Shown piece by piece: positions 9,105-21,056 of a stretch of DNA of 64,000 nt (its first letter is position 1; each line of letters begins with the position of its first letter). Position numbers and translations under genes: made by a program. A model generated the notes under the pieces. It saw only the letters and a list, made by a program, of their open reading frames with translations, did no database searches and was not told the DNA's origin. This DNA is from Vibrio diabolicus (GTDB lineage: Bacteria; Pseudomonadota; Gammaproteobacteria; Enterobacterales; Vibrionaceae): assembly GCA_001048675.1 (NCBI GenBank), contig CCKK01000002.1, positions 372,001-436,000 of the forward strand, given 5' to 3'.

Positions 9105-12100
9105 ATGTTAAGTCGTTTCTTTATTCAGAGACCTAAATTCGCGCTGGTTATTTCGATCATATTAACGCTAGCAGGCGCGATCTCACTGGCGATTTTGCCA
9201 GTGGCGGAGTACCCACAGATAAGTCCGCCATCAGTCAGTGTTTCGGCATACTACACCGGTGCGAGTGCGGAAGTTGTCGAGCAGGCCATTGCGGACCCCA
9301 TAGAGACGTCGGTCAATGGCGTTGAGGACATGATCTACATGTCTTCAAAGAGCGCGAACGATGGCTCATACAGCCTAAATGTCACGTTCGATGTCGGAAC
9401 CGATCCAGACATGGCGCAAGTAAACGTGCAAAACCGTGTGTCACAGATCGAGTCAAAACTGCCTCAAGAAGTGCGCATGGTTGGTGTGACGGTGAAAAAA
9501 CGCTCACCTGACTTGCTGATGGTCCTTAACTTCTATTCACCTGATGGTAAATATGACGATCAGTTCTTGATTAACTACATTAACTTGAATGTAAAAGATC
9601 AGCTGGCTCGTGCGAAAGGCATTAGTGAAGTTAACGTGATTGGTGGTGGCGAATACGCAATGCGTGTTTGGTTAGATCCGGAAAAAATGGCCAACCTTAA
9701 GTTAACCACGTCAGACGTATACGCCGCTTTGGCTGAACAAAACGTTCAAGTTGCGGCAGGGCGTGTTGGTGCAGCACCATACAACAATCCGCAAGAAGTT
9801 CAGTTTAACCTTGTGACCAAAGGTCGCTTGGAAAGCGTGAGCGAGTTTGAGAACGTTGTCCTTCGAGCTAATCCAAATGGTTCCACGGTTTATCTGAAAG
9901 ATGTCGCTCGTGTCGAACTAGGTAAAAAGTTCTACGATGGTAACGGTAAATTCCGTGGTCAGGACGCGTCAATTGTTGCATTGTCTCTTCAATCGGATGC
10001 GAACGCGTTAGAAAGTGGTCAGGCCGTCATGGAGCTGCTTGAGGACTTGAGTAAAAACTTCCCTGAGGGCATGGCGTACGAGACCAGCTACGATACAACC
10101 GTGTTCGTATCTGAATCGATCAAAGGGGTAGTAAAAACACTGATTGAAGCGATTCTATTGGTGATTGCTGTAACTTACTTGTTCTTGGGTAGTGCGCGCG
10201 CAACTTTGATTCCTGTTGTTGCGATCCCCGTTTCTCTGATTGGTACGTTTGCCATCATGCAGGCGACGGGCTTCACCATCAATACGGTCACTTTGTTTGG
10301 TTTGATCCTCGCGATTGGTATCGTGGTGGACGATGCGATTCTGGTTATCGAAAACGTCGATACCACCATGGCGAAAGACCCAACCATTTCACCGCGTAAA
10401 GCGACATTGCTAGCGATGAAAGAAGTAACGGGCCCAATCATCACGTCGACCTTGGTTCTACTTGCGGTATTCATACCAGTCGCGATGCTGCCGGGTATCA
10501 CTGGAATCATGTATCGCCAGTTCGCTTTGACCATCTGTATTTCGGTCGTGATCTCATCCATTAACGCATTGACGCTGTCTCCAGCACTTTGTTCTTTGGT
10601 ATTGAAGCAGGGTGGGGGCAACACGGCTAACTGGTTCCAGGCTTTCAACCGAGGCTTAGAGCGTATCACAACGCGTTATGGTCAGGTCGCTGGTTTCTTG
10701 GTGAAGAAATCTTTGCTACTCGTGACGTTCTTTATAGTCGCTATCGCGGCGGTCACTTTCTTTGCGAAAACCACCTCAACAGCGTTTGTTCCTCAAGAAG
10801 ATAAAGGCATTTTGCTGGTTAACGTTCAGCTACCAGATTCAGCATCTTTATCTCGTACTGAAGAAGTCACCAATGATTTAATGAACATGATTGGTGAAGA
10901 ACCTGGTGTGGATGGCGTGACGGTTGCGAACGGTTACTCGTTTATGACAGGCGCAGCAGCATCAAACGGTGCATCTGTGTTTATCAAACTGCATGACTGG
11001 GATACTCGTAACTCGTTGCAAGGGGAACACTCTGCCAATGCCATCGCGGCGCGTATTAACGGTCGTGCTGCAACAGAGTTGCCTCAAGCGGTTGTGTTTG
11101 CGATGGGGCCACCAGCGGTTCCTGGTATGGGGGCAGCGTCTGGTTTTGAGTTTGTGCTTGAAGATACGCTAGGGCGAAGCCGTACCGATTTGTCGATGGT
11201 CATGGGAGAAATGATCCAAGCGGCCAACCAAGCCCCTGAAATTGCCTACACGTTTAGCACGTTCCGCGCGAATGTTCCGCACTACTACGTTGATATCGAC
11301 CGTGAGAAAGCGCAGCAGTTGGGTATTTCGCTATCGTCTATTTTCCAAACCTTGCAAGGCAACTTAGGTTCGCTTTATGTGAATGACTTCACCATGTTTG
11401 GTAAGAACTTCCGCGTAACCATGCAAGCTGATAGCCAGCACCGTAGCAGCATGGAAGATCTAGAGCGTTTCCATGTTCGTTCTTCGAACGGTGATATGGT
11501 TCCACTAAGTACGCTAGTGAGCTACGAGCAAGTGTTCGAGCCTGATGTGGCATGGCGTTACAACATGTACCGCAGTGCTATCATTCAAGGCCAACCAGCT
11601 CCGGGCTACTCTAGTGGTGATGCGATTGCCGCAATGGAACGCGTTGCTGCAGAGGTTCTTCCGCAGGGCTACACGTACGAATGGACAGGTATGGCTTACC
11701 AGGAAGTACTTGCGGGTAACCAAGCCATTTATGCGTTTGCACTGGCTTTGATCTTCATTTACTTGTTCATGGTGGCACAATATGAGAGCTGGAGTATTCC
11801 ATTAGCCATCATTTTGGTGGTGCCAGTAGCAACGTTAGGCTCCTTCTTGGCGTTGAATCTGACTGGGACACCGCTTAACTTGTATGCGCAAATTGGTCTT
11901 GTCTTGCTCATAGCCTTGGCGGCGAAAAACGCAATTTTGATTGTGGAGTTCGCCAAGCAAGAACGTGAAGAAAAAGATGCTGATATCGATAGTGCAGCGG
12001 TTAAAGGAGGCACGTTACGTTTCCGCGCTGTGAATATGACATCTTGGTCGTTTATCCTGGGTATCTTCCCGCTGATCTTCGCCGCAGGTGCAGGGCACGT

Positions 12101-12257
12101 GAGCCAAAACTCGCTCGGCGTGTCGCTGATTGGTGGTCTATTGTGTGTGCTTCTAGCAGGTACATTCTTGATCCCTGGCTTCTACGCTCTGGTGCAAAGA
12201 CAGCGTGAGAAAGTTCATGGCGGCAACACCAAGTTGGTTCCTCTTGATGATGAGTAA
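9105..12257 (+). CDS. RND multidrug efflux permease (HAE1 family)
   Basis: Proton-driven inner-membrane trimeric pump of 1050 aa, the usual AcrB length. It begins with [20 protein letters not shown] and has two membrane bundles separated by large periplasmic loops. The proton-relay acidic pair sits in TM4 ([19 protein letters not shown]). The second half repeats the topology ([20 protein letters not shown]). It forms an operon with the adaptor and ends before a strong terminator. Substrates cannot be inferred. Confidence 0.96.
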   Translation: MLSRFFIQRPKFALVISIILTLAGAISLAILPVAEYPQISPPSVSVSAYYTGASAEVVEQAIADPIETSVNGVEDMIYMSSKSANDGSYSLNVTFDVGTDPDMAQVNVQNRVSQIESKLPQEVRMVGVTVKKRSPDLLMVLNFYSPDGKYDDQFLINYINLNVKDQLARAKGISEVNVIGGGEYAMRVWLDPEKMANLKLTTSDVYAALAEQNVQVAAGRVGAAPYNNPQEVQFNLVTKGRLESVSEFENVVLRANPNGSTVYLKDVARVELGKKFYDGNGKFRGQDASIVALSLQSDANALESGQAVMELLEDLSKNFPEGMAYETSYDTTVFVSESIKGVVKTLIEAILLVIAVTYLFLGSARATLIPVVAIPVSLIGTFAIMQATGFTINTVTLFGLILAIGIVVDDAILVIENVDTTMAKDPTISPRKATLLAMKEVTGPIITSTLVLLAVFIPVAMLPGITGIMYRQFALTICISVVISSINALTLSPALCSLVLKQGGGNTANWFQAFNRGLERITTRYGQVAGFLVKKSLLLVTFFIVAIAAVTFFAKTTSTAFVPQEDKGILLVNVQLPDSASLSRTEEVTNDLMNMIGEEPGVDGVTVANGYSFMTGAAASNGASVFIKLHDWDTRNSLQGEHSANAIAARINGRAATELPQAVVFAMGPPAVPGMGAASGFEFVLEDTLGRSRTDLSMVMGEMIQAANQAPEIAYTFSTFRANVPHYYVDIDREKAQQLGISLSSIFQTLQGNLGSLYVNDFTMFGKNFRVTMQADSQHRSSMEDLERFHVRSSNGDMVPLSTLVSYEQVFEPDVAWRYNMYRSAIIQGQPAPGYSSGDAIAAMERVAAEVLPQGYTYEWTGMAYQEVLAGNQAIYAFALALIFIYLFMVAQYESWSIPLAIILVVPVATLGSFLALNLTGTPLNLYAQIGLVLLIALAAKNAILIVEFAKQEREEKDADIDSAAVKGGTLRFRAVNMTSWSFILGIFPLIFAAGAGHVSQNSLGVSLIGGLLCVLLAGTFLIPGFYALVQRQREKVHGGNTKLVPLDDE

Positions 12258-12300
12258 TCACACCCGCTGTGCACAGTAGAGCACGAAGTTAAAGTCGAAA

Positions 12301-12336
12301 AAAAGCCCGAAGCAATGATTGCCTCGGGCTTTTTAT
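12301..12336. terminator. Bidirectional terminator between RND pump and MCP genes
   Basis: Stem AAAAAGCCCGA/TCGGGCTTTTT; the intervening bases (AGCAATGATTGCC) pair further. It serves two convergent genes. Confidence 0.9.
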
Positions 12337-12348
12337 TTGTAGGGAAGG

Positions 12349-14118
12349 TTATTTTAGCGCGGTTTTAAATTGTGCAACGGCTTCGTCCATATCATGAGCT
12401 TGAGCAGAAACAGAGTTCACTTCGTGCAAGCATTCCTGAGCAGATTGCATGTTGTTTTCAGATATCGCGTTAAGCTCGGTGATTGAGCCACTAACCTGGT
12501 TCATCACGATACCTTGCTCTTCAATCGCTGAAGCAATGCGCTCCGAATTGCCCTGAATTGCATGCATGTCAGTGATGATCTGTTGCAGGCTAGAATCCAG
12601 TTTTTCAGAGGCATTAAGCGTTTGTTGTCCTTGATCGTTACATTGATCAATATCCGCCACGACCGTCGACATTTGAGCTTGAATATCAACAACAACTCGT
12701 GTGATTTCCTCGGTAGATTGATGAGTTCGGCTAGCTAGGGCACGTACTTCATCGGCAACAACGGCGAAGCCCCGACCTTGTTCGCCCGCTCGCGCGGCTT
12801 CAATTGCTGCATTGAGAGCCAGTAAGTTAGTTTGTTCCGCAATTTCTTGGATGATGTTCACCGCACCACCAATTTTATCTACATGTTGGTTCAACGAGCC
12901 AATCGACTGCTGACTGTTCGATAAAATACTGGTCAATTGACCAATGTTGGTTACGGTGGTTTCAACAACACTTCGGCCTTGTTCGGCATTATTCGCGGCT
13001 TGATGTACACCCTCTACCGCAACCGACGTGCTTTCCGATATTTCGCCTATCGTTGCCACCATTTGCTGAACCGCAGTAGCCATCGATGCAGTGTGGTCCG
13101 TTTGAGTATGGAACTGCTCCATAACCCCTTCTAGCTCACGATGCATATTATCGGTACTGGCCGTTAACTGCGCCGATTTTTCTTGGGTGCCACTAATTAA
13201 CTGCTCAAGCTTATCCAACAGATCATTGAGGTGGTGGCTGATATCAAATAGCTCATCTTTGCCTTTCAAGTCAGAGCGCAGTCCCATGTTGTTTGTTTCG
13301 CTAATGCTTCGAATGGTGCCAAGCAAGCTGTTTACTCGTGTATTGATTGAGCGAGAGATCTGCCAAATCAATGCGAAAATAACACCTAAGATCAGGGCAG
13401 TAATGACTTGCTTGATGGTCGACATTTGTTCATCACGCTTTGCAGCAGCAGAGCTAAGGGCTGTCGAAAAGGTTTCAAATTGCTCTTCTACGGCATGAGA
13501 TAATGCGCGAGTTTCACCAAGTAGGCCTTGGTCGTAAGCGACTCCTACAACTTGTTTTTGTGCCGCTACTAGCTTACCTGTTTTGATGAGCTCCGGAGCA
13601 TATAGCCCAACAAGCAAATCACTATTGAATTGACCTGATTTGATTGCAGAGTCAAAACGAACCAAAGCCAGCAATTGCTGGTGGTCGGAGCGTTGCTTGG
13701 CTTCTAACAGTGCTTGCTCGTAACCAAAAAGAAGGCCACTCTTTGCATCAAGTCCGTAGCGTTGGTAAACACTGACCAGATTCTGAAAGCCCTTTTGGTA
13801 TGCCAGAAGGTCTTGTTTGAATCGTTGACTGGAAGGTAATTCATTGCTCGTGAGTATGCTCGCAAGCTCTTTTTCGGTATTTAGAAACTTATCAACATTC
13901 GCATCAAATTTGTTTAAGTATTTGTCATTACTACGCAGTAAGAAATCTTTCTCGTTTCTGCGTAAGTTGAGTAAACGTATTTCTAGATCGCCAACGAGTT
14001 TGATGGCGTGGTTAAGTTCATTGCTCTTATTGGCGAAATGGGATGACGTACCCAAAAGGGCCACGATGCCTAAAATGGCGATAACTCCGAGGAAGTAGAG
14101 TTTTTGCCTAATAGTCAT
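12349..14118 (-). CDS. Methyl-accepting chemotaxis protein
   Basis: Membrane chemoreceptor of 589 aa. First membrane segment at about residues 8-26 ([17 protein letters not shown]), a helical periplasmic domain of about 230 residues, and a second membrane segment [16 protein letters not shown]. The cytoplasmic domain contains the signalling tip [20 protein letters not shown], then [17 protein letters not shown], where CheA and CheW bind. The start MTIRQK has AGGAAAC upstream; the frame is open to 14172. The ligand is unknown. Confidence 0.95.
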   Translation of the reverse strand: MTIRQKLYFLGVIAILGIVALLGTSSHFANKSNELNHAIKLVGDLEIRLLNLRRNEKDFLLRSNDKYLNKFDANVDKFLNTEKELASILTSNELPSSQRFKQDLLAYQKGFQNLVSVYQRYGLDAKSGLLFGYEQALLEAKQRSDHQQLLALVRFDSAIKSGQFNSDLLVGLYAPELIKTGKLVAAQKQVVGVAYDQGLLGETRALSHAVEEQFETFSTALSSAAAKRDEQMSTIKQVITALILGVIFALIWQISRSINTRVNSLLGTIRSISETNNMGLRSDLKGKDELFDISHHLNDLLDKLEQLISGTQEKSAQLTASTDNMHRELEGVMEQFHTQTDHTASMATAVQQMVATIGEISESTSVAVEGVHQAANNAEQGRSVVETTVTNIGQLTSILSNSQQSIGSLNQHVDKIGGAVNIIQEIAEQTNLLALNAAIEAARAGEQGRGFAVVADEVRALASRTHQSTEEITRVVVDIQAQMSTVVADIDQCNDQGQQTLNASEKLDSSLQQIITDMHAIQGNSERIASAIEEQGIVMNQVSGSITELNAISENNMQSAQECLHEVNSVSAQAHDMDEAVAQFKTALK

Positions 14119-14219
14119 ATTGTTGTTTCCTGAATAAGTAACTAAAAAGAGAAATCCAATGAGATTTCCCAAGGGCTAGCAAACGTTGTTCAACTAACAT
14201 GTCGAGAAAACGACATGCA

Positions 14220-14633
14220 TTAATACAGCACTTTCTTACGTTGCTGCTTTTTCGCTCCATGCTTGTTCTTGGTATCAAGTCTTCGGCGTTGAGAAGCGCG
14301 GGTTGGTTTTGTTTTAATACGCTTCTTCTCCTGTAAGGCGGCAGCTTTAATTAAAGCTTGAAGCCGATTCAGGGCGTCTTCCTTATTTTGTTCTTGCGTG
14401 CGAAATTGTTGCGCTTTGATGATGATCACGCCATCTTTAGTTATACGACTGTCAGAAAGAGCAAGTAATCGTTCTTTGTAGAAGTCAGGTAAGCTGGAAT
14501 GTCGGATATCAAAGCGTAAATGTATAGCGGACGCTACCTTGTTAACGTTCTGGCCACCATTTCCTTGAGCTCTAATTGGGGATAATTGAATTTCCCACTC
14601 TTGAATTGTGACGGAGTTCGAAATTTTGAGCAT
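14220..14633 (-). CDS. arfB: Peptidyl-tRNA hydrolase ArfB (ribosome rescue)
   Basis: Class-I release-factor-like protein of 137 aa that frees ribosomes stalled without a stop codon. The GGQ catalytic motif is in QGNGGQNVNKVASAIHLRFD, and the long basic C-terminal tail (KTKPTRASQRRRLDTKNK, then KKQQRKK) is the part that enters the empty mRNA channel. It lacks the stop-codon recognition domain of RF1/RF2. Length matches E. coli YaeJ/ArfB. Divergent from yqaB. Confidence 0.95.
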   Translation of the reverse strand: MLKISNSVTIQEWEIQLSPIRAQGNGGQNVNKVASAIHLRFDIRHSSLPDFYKERLLALSDSRITKDGVIIIKAQQFRTQEQNKEDALNRLQALIKAAALQEKKRIKTKPTRASQRRRLDTKNKHGAKKQQRKKVLY

Positions 14634-14709
14634 GATAAGTAAATGCCGGTAAGGACGATTGAAAGAGCTGATAAATTAACATCACAGATGTACAAATAGA
14701 AGAAAAGAC

Positions 14710-15312
14710 ATGAGCACGATTGATTTTAGGCCCTATGAGGGATTCATATTTGATATGGATGGTACTTTAATAGATACCATGCCAGCCCATTTGGCTGCTT
14801 GGCAAGCAACCGCAGATCGCTTTGATTTTCCGTTTTGTCAGGAGTGGTTTCACAGTTTAGGGGGCATGCCGAGCTTTAAAATTGTTGAGGAGCTAAACCG
14901 TGTGCATGAGCTTTCATTAGACCCTAAAACCGTCGCTACATTTAAAATGGAAACGTTCGCTGCTATGGAGCTGCACGGGGACGTTATTCCGTGCACTAAT
15001 ATCGTGTTAGAAGAATATTTGGGCCACAAGAAAATAGCGGTCGGAACTGGCAGTCAACGAGAAAGTGCCATGCGCTTGTTGAGCCACTCCGGTTTATTGG
15101 ACAAGTTGGATGTTGTGGTAACAGCAAGTGATGTAGAGAACCATAAGCCTTTTCCGGATACCTTTTTGGTGGCGGCCGAGCATCTTGGGTTGGAAGCGTC
15201 ACAATGTCTTGTATTCGAGGATACCGAGCTAGGTAAACGAGCGGCGCATGCAGCGGGTATGGATTGCGTTATGGTGCAAGATAACGAGTTAATCTTTTTT
15301 CCAAAACCATAG
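14710..15312 (+). CDS. yqaB: HAD phosphatase YqaB (fructose-1-phosphate/6-phosphogluconate phosphatase)
   Basis: Haloacid-dehalogenase hydrolase of 200 aa. Motif I is FDMDGTLIDTMPAHLAAW (nucleophile Asp), motif II is VGTGSQRE, and motifs III/IV are KPFPDTFLVAAE and FEDTELGKRAA. Length and cap position fit the YqaB group, which acts on small sugar phosphates; the exact substrate is by homology. Convergent with the OmpA-like gene through a terminator. Confidence 0.88.
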   Translation: MSTIDFRPYEGFIFDMDGTLIDTMPAHLAAWQATADRFDFPFCQEWFHSLGGMPSFKIVEELNRVHELSLDPKTVATFKMETFAAMELHGDVIPCTNIVLEEYLGHKKIAVGTGSQRESAMRLLSHSGLLDKLDVVVTASDVENHKPFPDTFLVAAEHLGLEASQCLVFEDTELGKRAAHAAGMDCVMVQDNELIFFPKP

Positions 15313-15340
15313 TAAAAAGAGCGATAAAGCGAGATCAAAA

Positions 15341-15360
15341 TGGGGTGCAAACGCACCCCA
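15341..15360. terminator. Hairpin between yqaB and the OmpA-like gene
   Basis: Perfect TGGGGTGC/GCACCCCA stem with an AAAC loop between convergent genes. T-tract on the plus side is weak (TTAACTTTT), so termination is likely but less certain. Confidence 0.7.
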
Positions 15361-15399
15361 TTAACTTTTACAACATCATAGATAAAGTATCATAAATGT

Positions 15400-16392
15400 T
15401 TATTCAGGTTGAACTAGCTCTTGGTATTCAAACGAAGGAACCACAACCTCTACGCGACGGTTTTTCTCACGACCTTCACGAGTGCTGTTGTCAGCAACTG
15501 GGTTTTCTTCACCCATGCCTTTCACAGTTAAACGATCTGAGTCAATGCCTGCAGCAGTTAGGTAATCCGCAACAGATTGAGCACGACGCTCAGACAGTTT
15601 TTGGTTGTAAGTCGCAGGACCAGAGCTATCCGTGTAGCCAGTGATCTCTACTTGAGCTTGAGGGTATTCGTTCAAGAATGATACGAAGTTGTCTAGACGC
15701 TCCGAAACAGAGTCTGTTAGCTTAGCACTGTCGAATTCAAACGTACCTGTACCGTACTCTTCTTTGTGCACTTTGCTCATCATCACTGGTTCTGGATCTG
15801 GCTCAACCACTTCTTCTGTTACAACTGCCGCAACCACTGGTGCAGCCGCAAATTTGTAGTTAAAGCCAATACCGAAGAAGTTAGCGTCCATGTCGTCCCA
15901 CACGTCATCAGACAGGTCTTGATAGCGTTGATATTCTGCGCGTACGCTCCAGTTTCTGTCGATAGCGTATTCAGCACCTAGCGAGCCAGTTGGAACGAAA
16001 TCTTTTTCGTCATCAGACATCATGTAAGCACCACCGATCTTAGCGAATAAGTTCCAAGAATCGTTCAAGTGCCAGTTAAATTTAGGTGCGAGAGTTAAAG
16101 CCGTTAAATTGCCGTCGATCGTATTAACTGTATTAGCCCCTGACTTAAAGTTAGCTTTGTAATCGCCTAAGAAGTCGACACCATACTCTAGCCCGATGAT
16201 ATCGGTGAAGTCATAACCGATATGTAGTCCAGCACCAAAAGCTTCATCATCACAAGGGCTATTTAGATAGCAAGCATCGTCAAGTGTAGTCATGCCTACT
16301 TTGCCCCCGATATACATTTCAGCTTGAGCAGAGTTTAAAAGCGCGCTACTACCAGCTACCACTGCTGCTACTGCAATTGCTACTTTGTTCAT
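15400..16392 (-). CDS. OmpA-family outer membrane protein
   Basis: Porin-like protein of 330 aa. Signal peptide of about 24 residues ending in LNSAQA. Residues 25-190 show the alternating pattern of an eight-stranded barrel (EMYIGGKVGMTTLDDACYLN and later strands ending in NFFGIGFNYKF). A Pro/Glu/Val linker leads to the peptidoglycan-binding OmpA domain (EITGYTDSSGPATYNQKLSE, then RRVEV). A disulfide is possible in the first loop (CYLNSPCDD). Start chosen at MNKVAIAV with AAGGAAAC upstream. Confidence 0.92.
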   Translation of the reverse strand: MNKVAIAVAAVVAGSSALLNSAQAEMYIGGKVGMTTLDDACYLNSPCDDEAFGAGLHIGYDFTDIIGLEYGVDFLGDYKANFKSGANTVNTIDGNLTALTLAPKFNWHLNDSWNLFAKIGGAYMMSDDEKDFVPTGSLGAEYAIDRNWSVRAEYQRYQDLSDDVWDDMDANFFGIGFNYKFAAAPVVAAVVTEEVVEPDPEPVMMSKVHKEEYGTGTFEFDSAKLTDSVSERLDNFVSFLNEYPQAQVEITGYTDSSGPATYNQKLSERRAQSVADYLTAAGIDSDRLTVKGMGEENPVADNSTREGREKNRRVEVVVPSFEYQELVQPE

Positions 16393-16852
16393 AATGTTTC
16401 CTTGTATTGATTGCATATTAACTTCTACTTCGTTTTATCAAAAAATTAGAAAAAACCAGCGTTTATAAGAAATTAGTTTAATATTCTAATCATTTCATAT
16501 CAAGCAACAATATCTTTGAACTTGATCAACATTTACTAACCAATAACACCTCACAAACTTCTGATATTTCTTACATTGTAGTAAAGATTTTTGGGGTCAT
16601 AAGAAAATTGATGATTATTTTGAACTTTTTTTCGTAAAGTTTATTTTACATTGTGCGCGGTGGTTAACAGATGGTTTTTATTTGCATTTATTTGCAAAAA
16701 CTGATTGCAAGTCTACGCCTAAGCCGATAAGTTACTTAAACGCTAGACAGAAAATGACCAGAGCCCTTGATGCTGCTCGCTTTGTGAACAATGTTGCAAT
16801 GAGTTCAGTTGGCAAAAATTGGGTCGGAAATAAAAACCAGGAAGTAGAAGTA
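16393..16852. other. Divergent promoter region, OmpA-like gene and aroG
   Basis: Very AT-rich 460-bp stretch. It holds the TyrR-like operator at 16633-16650. An open frame from 16682 joins aroG in frame, but the DAHP synthase N-terminus and its ribosome site are at 16853. Confidence 0.6.
16633..16650. promoter_or_regulatory. TyrR box upstream of aroG
   Basis: CGTAAAGTTTATTTTACA matches the TyrR consensus TGTAAA-N6-TTTACA at 11 of 12 defined positions. Its position about 200 bp upstream of the DAHP synthase start suggests repression by aromatic amino acids through TyrR. Confidence 0.7.
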
Positions 16853-17904
16853 ATGTTTCAAACTGATGATGTAAGAATAAATAGAGTAAAAGAGTTATTG
16901 CCACCTGTAGCAGTATTAGAGAAGTTCCCAGCGACTGAAACCGCTTCTTCGACCACTTTTGATTGCCGTAATGCCATTCACAATATTCTTGAAGGAAAAG
17001 ATGACCGATTGCTTGTAATTGTTGGCCCGTGTTCCATTCACGATCCTGCTGCTGCGGTTGAATATGGTAAAAAGCTAAAAGTATTACGTGATGAACTTGG
17101 TGAACAACTAGAAGTTGTGATGCGAGTTTATTTTGAGAAACCGCGTACAACGGTAGGATGGAAAGGTCTGATCAACGACCCTTACCTAAATGATACCTAC
17201 AAGCTGAATGATGGTCTGCGTATTGGACGTAAGCTTCTTCTTGATCTTACCGATATGGGCTTGCCGACCGCGAGTGAGTTCTTAGATATGATCACGCCCC
17301 AGTACGTGGCGGATCTGATCAGTTGGGGTGCTATCGGTGCTCGTACGACAGAATCTCAGGTTCACCGTGAGCTTGCTTCTGGTCTTTCTTGTCCTGTTGG
17401 GTTTAAAATGGTACAGACGGGAACATTAAGATCGCGAGCGATGCGATTCGTTCTGCAAGTGCTTCTCACCACTTCTTATCAGTAACAAAATACGGACATT
17501 CTGCGATCGTAGAAACCGCTGGCAATCCTGATTGCCATATCATTCTCCGTGGTGGTAAAGAGCCAAACTACAGTGCAGCGCATGTTGCTCAAATTAAAGA
17601 TGAGTTAGACGGCGCAGGGCTATCGAAAAAAGTGATGATTGATTTTAGCCACGCTAACAGCTCGAAGCAGTTCAAACGTCAAATGTTGGTATCTGATGAC
17701 GTATCAGAGCAAATCGCTGGTGGCGAAGAAGCAATTTTTGGTGTGATGATTGAGTCTCATTTAGTTGAAGGTCGCCAAGACTTAGTGGATGGCAAAGCGA
17801 CCACTTATGGTCAGTCGATTACCGATGCATGTATCGGTTGGGAAGACACGGAAACCGTACTTCGTCAGCTTTCAGATGCAGTAAAAGCGCGCCGTAACAA
17901 ATAA
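16853..17904 (+). pseudogene. aroG: DAHP synthase AroG, interrupted by a one-base deletion
   Basis: First enzyme of the shikimate pathway (PEP plus erythrose-4-phosphate to DAHP). Motifs of the class I alpha enzyme are clear: VGPCSIHDP, RVYFEKPRTTVGWKGLINDP, GARTTESQVHRELASGLSCP, and in a second frame IILRGGKEPNYSA and MIDFSHANSSKQF. The frame breaks at an AAAA run (17405-17408) where five A residues would read GFKNGTDGN. From 16853 to 17904 there are 1052 bases, one short of the 350 codons plus stop of E. coli AroG. An essential-type biosynthetic gene broken in a homopolymer suggests sequencing error, though real loss is possible. Confidence 0.9.
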
Positions 17905-17926
17905 GCTCAACAGAAAGAACTTTTTA

Positions 17927-17961
17927 AAGAGCCAGAGGCATTGTGTCTCTGGCTCTTTTTT
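17927..17961 (+). terminator. Intrinsic terminator after aroG
   Basis: Stem AAAGAGCCAGAG/CTCTGGCTCTTT followed by T residues. Confidence 0.92.
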
Positions 17962-18006
17962 ATTGAGAATTACTCGCATCTCTTTCTATTGTTTCTGCTT
18001 TCCTAT

Positions 18007-19218
18007 ATGTTATCTGTATGCGCTGTAACCAAAAGGAATTTGGAATTGAATCGTAATGTATGGCTATTATCCCTTTGCCAAGCCCTATTAATGACAGGGA
18101 ATATTTTACTCATATCTGTTATTGCCCTTATTGGCAAAACACTTGCGCCGTCATCAAGTTTTATTACGTTGCCCGTTGCGCTGCAATTTTTAGGACTGAT
18201 GGCTGCGACGATCCCAGCATCACTGATTATGGGCAAGTTAGGACGTCGCCTTGGGTTTAGTCTCGGTAATGTTATTGGCATTTTGGGTGCCAGCCTAGCG
18301 ACGTATGCGTTAAGTCAACAGAACTTCTATCTATTCTGTGTTTCTACCTTTTTGCTCGGTGTTGGTATTGGCTTCGGTACGCTATACAGATTTGCTGCTA
18401 TTGAAGTGTGTGAAGAGTCGGCAAGACACAGGGCGATTTCGATATCTATGGCGGGAGGGGTACTAGCGGCGATACTTGGCCCTAATTTGGCGGTGTATTC
18501 GCAGCAATGGTCAAATGATGGTTTGTACATTAGTGCTTTTGCCGTGCTTATTGGACTTTATATAACTGCGTTGATCGTGCTGCAAACGATTCGTTTTCCA
18601 CCAGCACACACGCAAGTTCTACATACTAAAGCGGATAAAGTGGGGGACATTATCCGTCGACCTAATTTCATGCTAGCGGTTATCGCCGCAATGGTTGCGT
18701 ATGCGGTAATGAACATTTTAATGACAGCAACGCCTCTGGCGATGATTGGTTGTGGCTTTGATTTTGACAAAGCGGCAGGAGTGATCGAATGGCATGTGCT
18801 GGGCATGTTTGCACCGGCGTTTGTCACGGGACGCTTGATAGAGCGGTTTGGCGCGAAGAATATGATTTTAGCCGGTGGATTGCTATTTGTTGCTTGCATT
18901 GGAATTAACATACACGGAGTGTCCATTTGGCACTTTAGTTTTGCTTTAGTTCTGTTAGGCGTTGGTTGGAACTTTATGTTTATCGCGGCAACTGGGTTAT
19001 TTAGTCAAAGCTATGAAGCGAAAAACAGGAGCAAGGCTCAGGCATTTAATGAATTCTTCGTGTTCAGTTGTGTCACTATCACTGCATTACTATCTGGCTG
19101 GCTTGAATCCACCGTAGGTTGGCAAAACCTTAATTTGTACGTTCTTCCTTTTGTGCTACTCGTCATCGTGATGTTTGCTTTGAAAACGAACAAAGAAACG
19201 GAATCCCAAACGGCTTGA
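18007..19218 (+). CDS. MFS transporter
   Basis: Major facilitator superfamily permease with about twelve hydrophobic segments (403 aa). The loop between TM2 and TM3 carries the MFS signature as GKLGRRLGFSLGN, and the equivalent second-half loop is TGRLIERFGAKNMI. An upstream in-frame TTG at 17941 lies inside the aroG terminator and was not used; ATG 18007 or a TTG near 18049 are the realistic starts. Substrate unknown. Confidence 0.85.
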   Translation: MLSVCAVTKRNLELNRNVWLLSLCQALLMTGNILLISVIALIGKTLAPSSSFITLPVALQFLGLMAATIPASLIMGKLGRRLGFSLGNVIGILGASLATYALSQQNFYLFCVSTFLLGVGIGFGTLYRFAAIEVCEESARHRAISISMAGGVLAAILGPNLAVYSQQWSNDGLYISAFAVLIGLYITALIVLQTIRFPPAHTQVLHTKADKVGDIIRRPNFMLAVIAAMVAYAVMNILMTATPLAMIGCGFDFDKAAGVIEWHVLGMFAPAFVTGRLIERFGAKNMILAGGLLFVACIGINIHGVSIWHFSFALVLLGVGWNFMFIAATGLFSQSYEAKNRSKAQAFNEFFVFSCVTITALLSGWLESTVGWQNLNLYVLPFVLLVIVMFALKTNKETESQTA

Positions 19219-19429
19219 TTAGATCTTCTATACATGGCCCGGCATAACGTGTCGGGTTTTGTTTATTAGCTCAACTCCACAACTTCTTCTTTATATTTTT
19301 ATTGATAATGTGAATTCCCACACTAAAAATGTCGATTTGATAAGACTTTTTATCTAACTTTTTGTAATAAAAATAAAAATACTGTATATATCTTGCCGAA
19401 AATCAATAAAAACTACAGAAGTTTCGTCT

Positions 19430-20992
19430 ATGTCAGCCAATATTTCTCATAAAGCTCAAGAAACTCTCGTGAGGGAGTCTGAGGAACTCGTCTCAACAAC
19501 GAACCTACAAGGTGTTATTACGTATTGTAACGAAGCCTTTTGCCGTGTTGCTGAGTACACTCACGAAGAACTCGTCGGTCAGAATCATAATATCGTTCGC
19601 CACAATGACATGCCTAAAGCCGCTTTCGGCGATATGTGGGCACGTCTTAAGCAAGGCAAAGCCTGGCGCGGCATGGTTAAGAATGCCACTAAGTCGGGCG
19701 GTTACTATTGGGTTGATGCCTATGTCACCCCTATTTATGAAAATAACCACGTTGTTGGTTATCAATCTGTGCGCGTGAAGCCAAAGCGAGAGTGGGTTGA
19801 TATAGCCACGAAAGCCTACAAGAGTATGCGCGCCGCCGAGAAGTCAGGTCGTACTTGGTCGTTGAAACTCAATGAAACCATTCGCTATGCGATTCTACTT
19901 GGCGCATTGACCGCACCTGCTGCCGCATATGCATTGTCTATTGAAGGTCCATTGGCTTGGCTTGCAAGTGCACTACCTGCGAGTGTTCTAGCGTTGTTAT
20001 TCCGCCAAGAGTTAATTGATACGCCTCAACAACTGAAAAAGTTACAAAAGCAATACGACAGCGTGAGTCGCTTGATCTATTCCGGCAACACGGCGTTTTC
20101 GATTGCTGATTTCCATATCAAAATGCTGTCCGCTAGAATTCGAACCGTGTTGGGAAGAATGACAGACTCCGCACTGCCGTTGCAGCATTGTGCTGAAGAG
20201 TTGAGCCAAACCACAGCAGAAGTTTCGGCTGCATTAAATCAGCAAAACACCGATATTCATCGCGTACGTGATGCGACTCAAGAGGTGGAGTCTTCGGCGA
20301 ATTCAGTCTCTTCTAGCACCAATGATGCCCATATGCTAATTGATGACACCTTGAAGTCATGCTTGATGGCGAAGGAAACCATCGATCAAACGCACACCAA
20401 TCTAACGCAGTTGAGCCTTCAAGCTGAAAAAGCGACGGAAACGACGTATCAACTGAGTGATCAGGCGCAGAAAGTGAATCATTTGATGGAAGAGATTGGC
20501 GGGATCGCAGAACAAACCAATTTACTGGCACTTAACGCGGCAATTGAAGCGGCGAGGGCGGGTGAGCAAGGTCGTGGTTTTGCTGTTGTTGCCGATGAGG
20601 TGCGTGCGCTCTCTGGTCGCACATCCAATGCAACTGAACAAATCCAAGCGTCTATCTCTGCTATGTTGGCGACGATACAAAGTTGGCAAAAAGACATTCT
20701 GGCAAACAAAGAGCAAACGGATACATGTTCTCAGGTTGCCGAACAAAGCGCGCTTCGTTTGTCTGAGGTTGAACAGATGATGCAAAGCATGAGTGGGTTG
20801 ATGGTCGATGTGGCGGAAGCGGCGAATAACCAGCTGAAGCTATCCAGCGATGTAAATCAGCATATTCACTCTATTGCTTCTACGGCAGAGCAAAACTTGG
20901 CAGCAACGCACTCCGTAGAGCAAAACAGCCGTCAGTTGAAAGAGCAAGTACAAGATTTCTATCAGCTCGCGCTTCGATTTGAAGACAAATAG
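19430..20992 (+). CDS. Aer-like PAS-domain chemoreceptor
   Basis: Chemoreceptor of 520 aa with an N-terminal cytoplasmic PAS domain (about 15-115: [19 protein letters not shown] through YQSVRVKP). The aromatic/NxxxRHNDMP region resembles the FAD-binding Aer PAS. A hydrophobic anchor is near residues 155-185 ([17 protein letters not shown]). The C-terminal methyl-accepting domain has the conserved tip [20 protein letters not shown]. No periplasmic domain is present, so an internal energy or redox state is probably sensed. Followed by a strong terminator. Confidence 0.9.
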   Translation: MSANISHKAQETLVRESEELVSTTNLQGVITYCNEAFCRVAEYTHEELVGQNHNIVRHNDMPKAAFGDMWARLKQGKAWRGMVKNATKSGGYYWVDAYVTPIYENNHVVGYQSVRVKPKREWVDIATKAYKSMRAAEKSGRTWSLKLNETIRYAILLGALTAPAAAYALSIEGPLAWLASALPASVLALLFRQELIDTPQQLKKLQKQYDSVSRLIYSGNTAFSIADFHIKMLSARIRTVLGRMTDSALPLQHCAEELSQTTAEVSAALNQQNTDIHRVRDATQEVESSANSVSSSTNDAHMLIDDTLKSCLMAKETIDQTHTNLTQLSLQAEKATETTYQLSDQAQKVNHLMEEIGGIAEQTNLLALNAAIEAARAGEQGRGFAVVADEVRALSGRTSNATEQIQASISAMLATIQSWQKDILANKEQTDTCSQVAEQSALRLSEVEQMMQSMSGLMVDVAEAANNQLKLSSDVNQHIHSIASTAEQNLAATHSVEQNSRQLKEQVQDFYQLALRFEDK

Positions 20993-21056
20993 CCGTAACG
21001 AAAGTCGTTGTGTTCACTTTCTGGCTGTGTTTATACAAATAGGGGCCAGATAAAAG

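Noticed and set aside
10175..10669. 164-codon antisense open frame inside the RND pump gene
   Set aside because: Lies wholly within a conserved gene, low-complexity composition, no ribosome site; a shadow frame.
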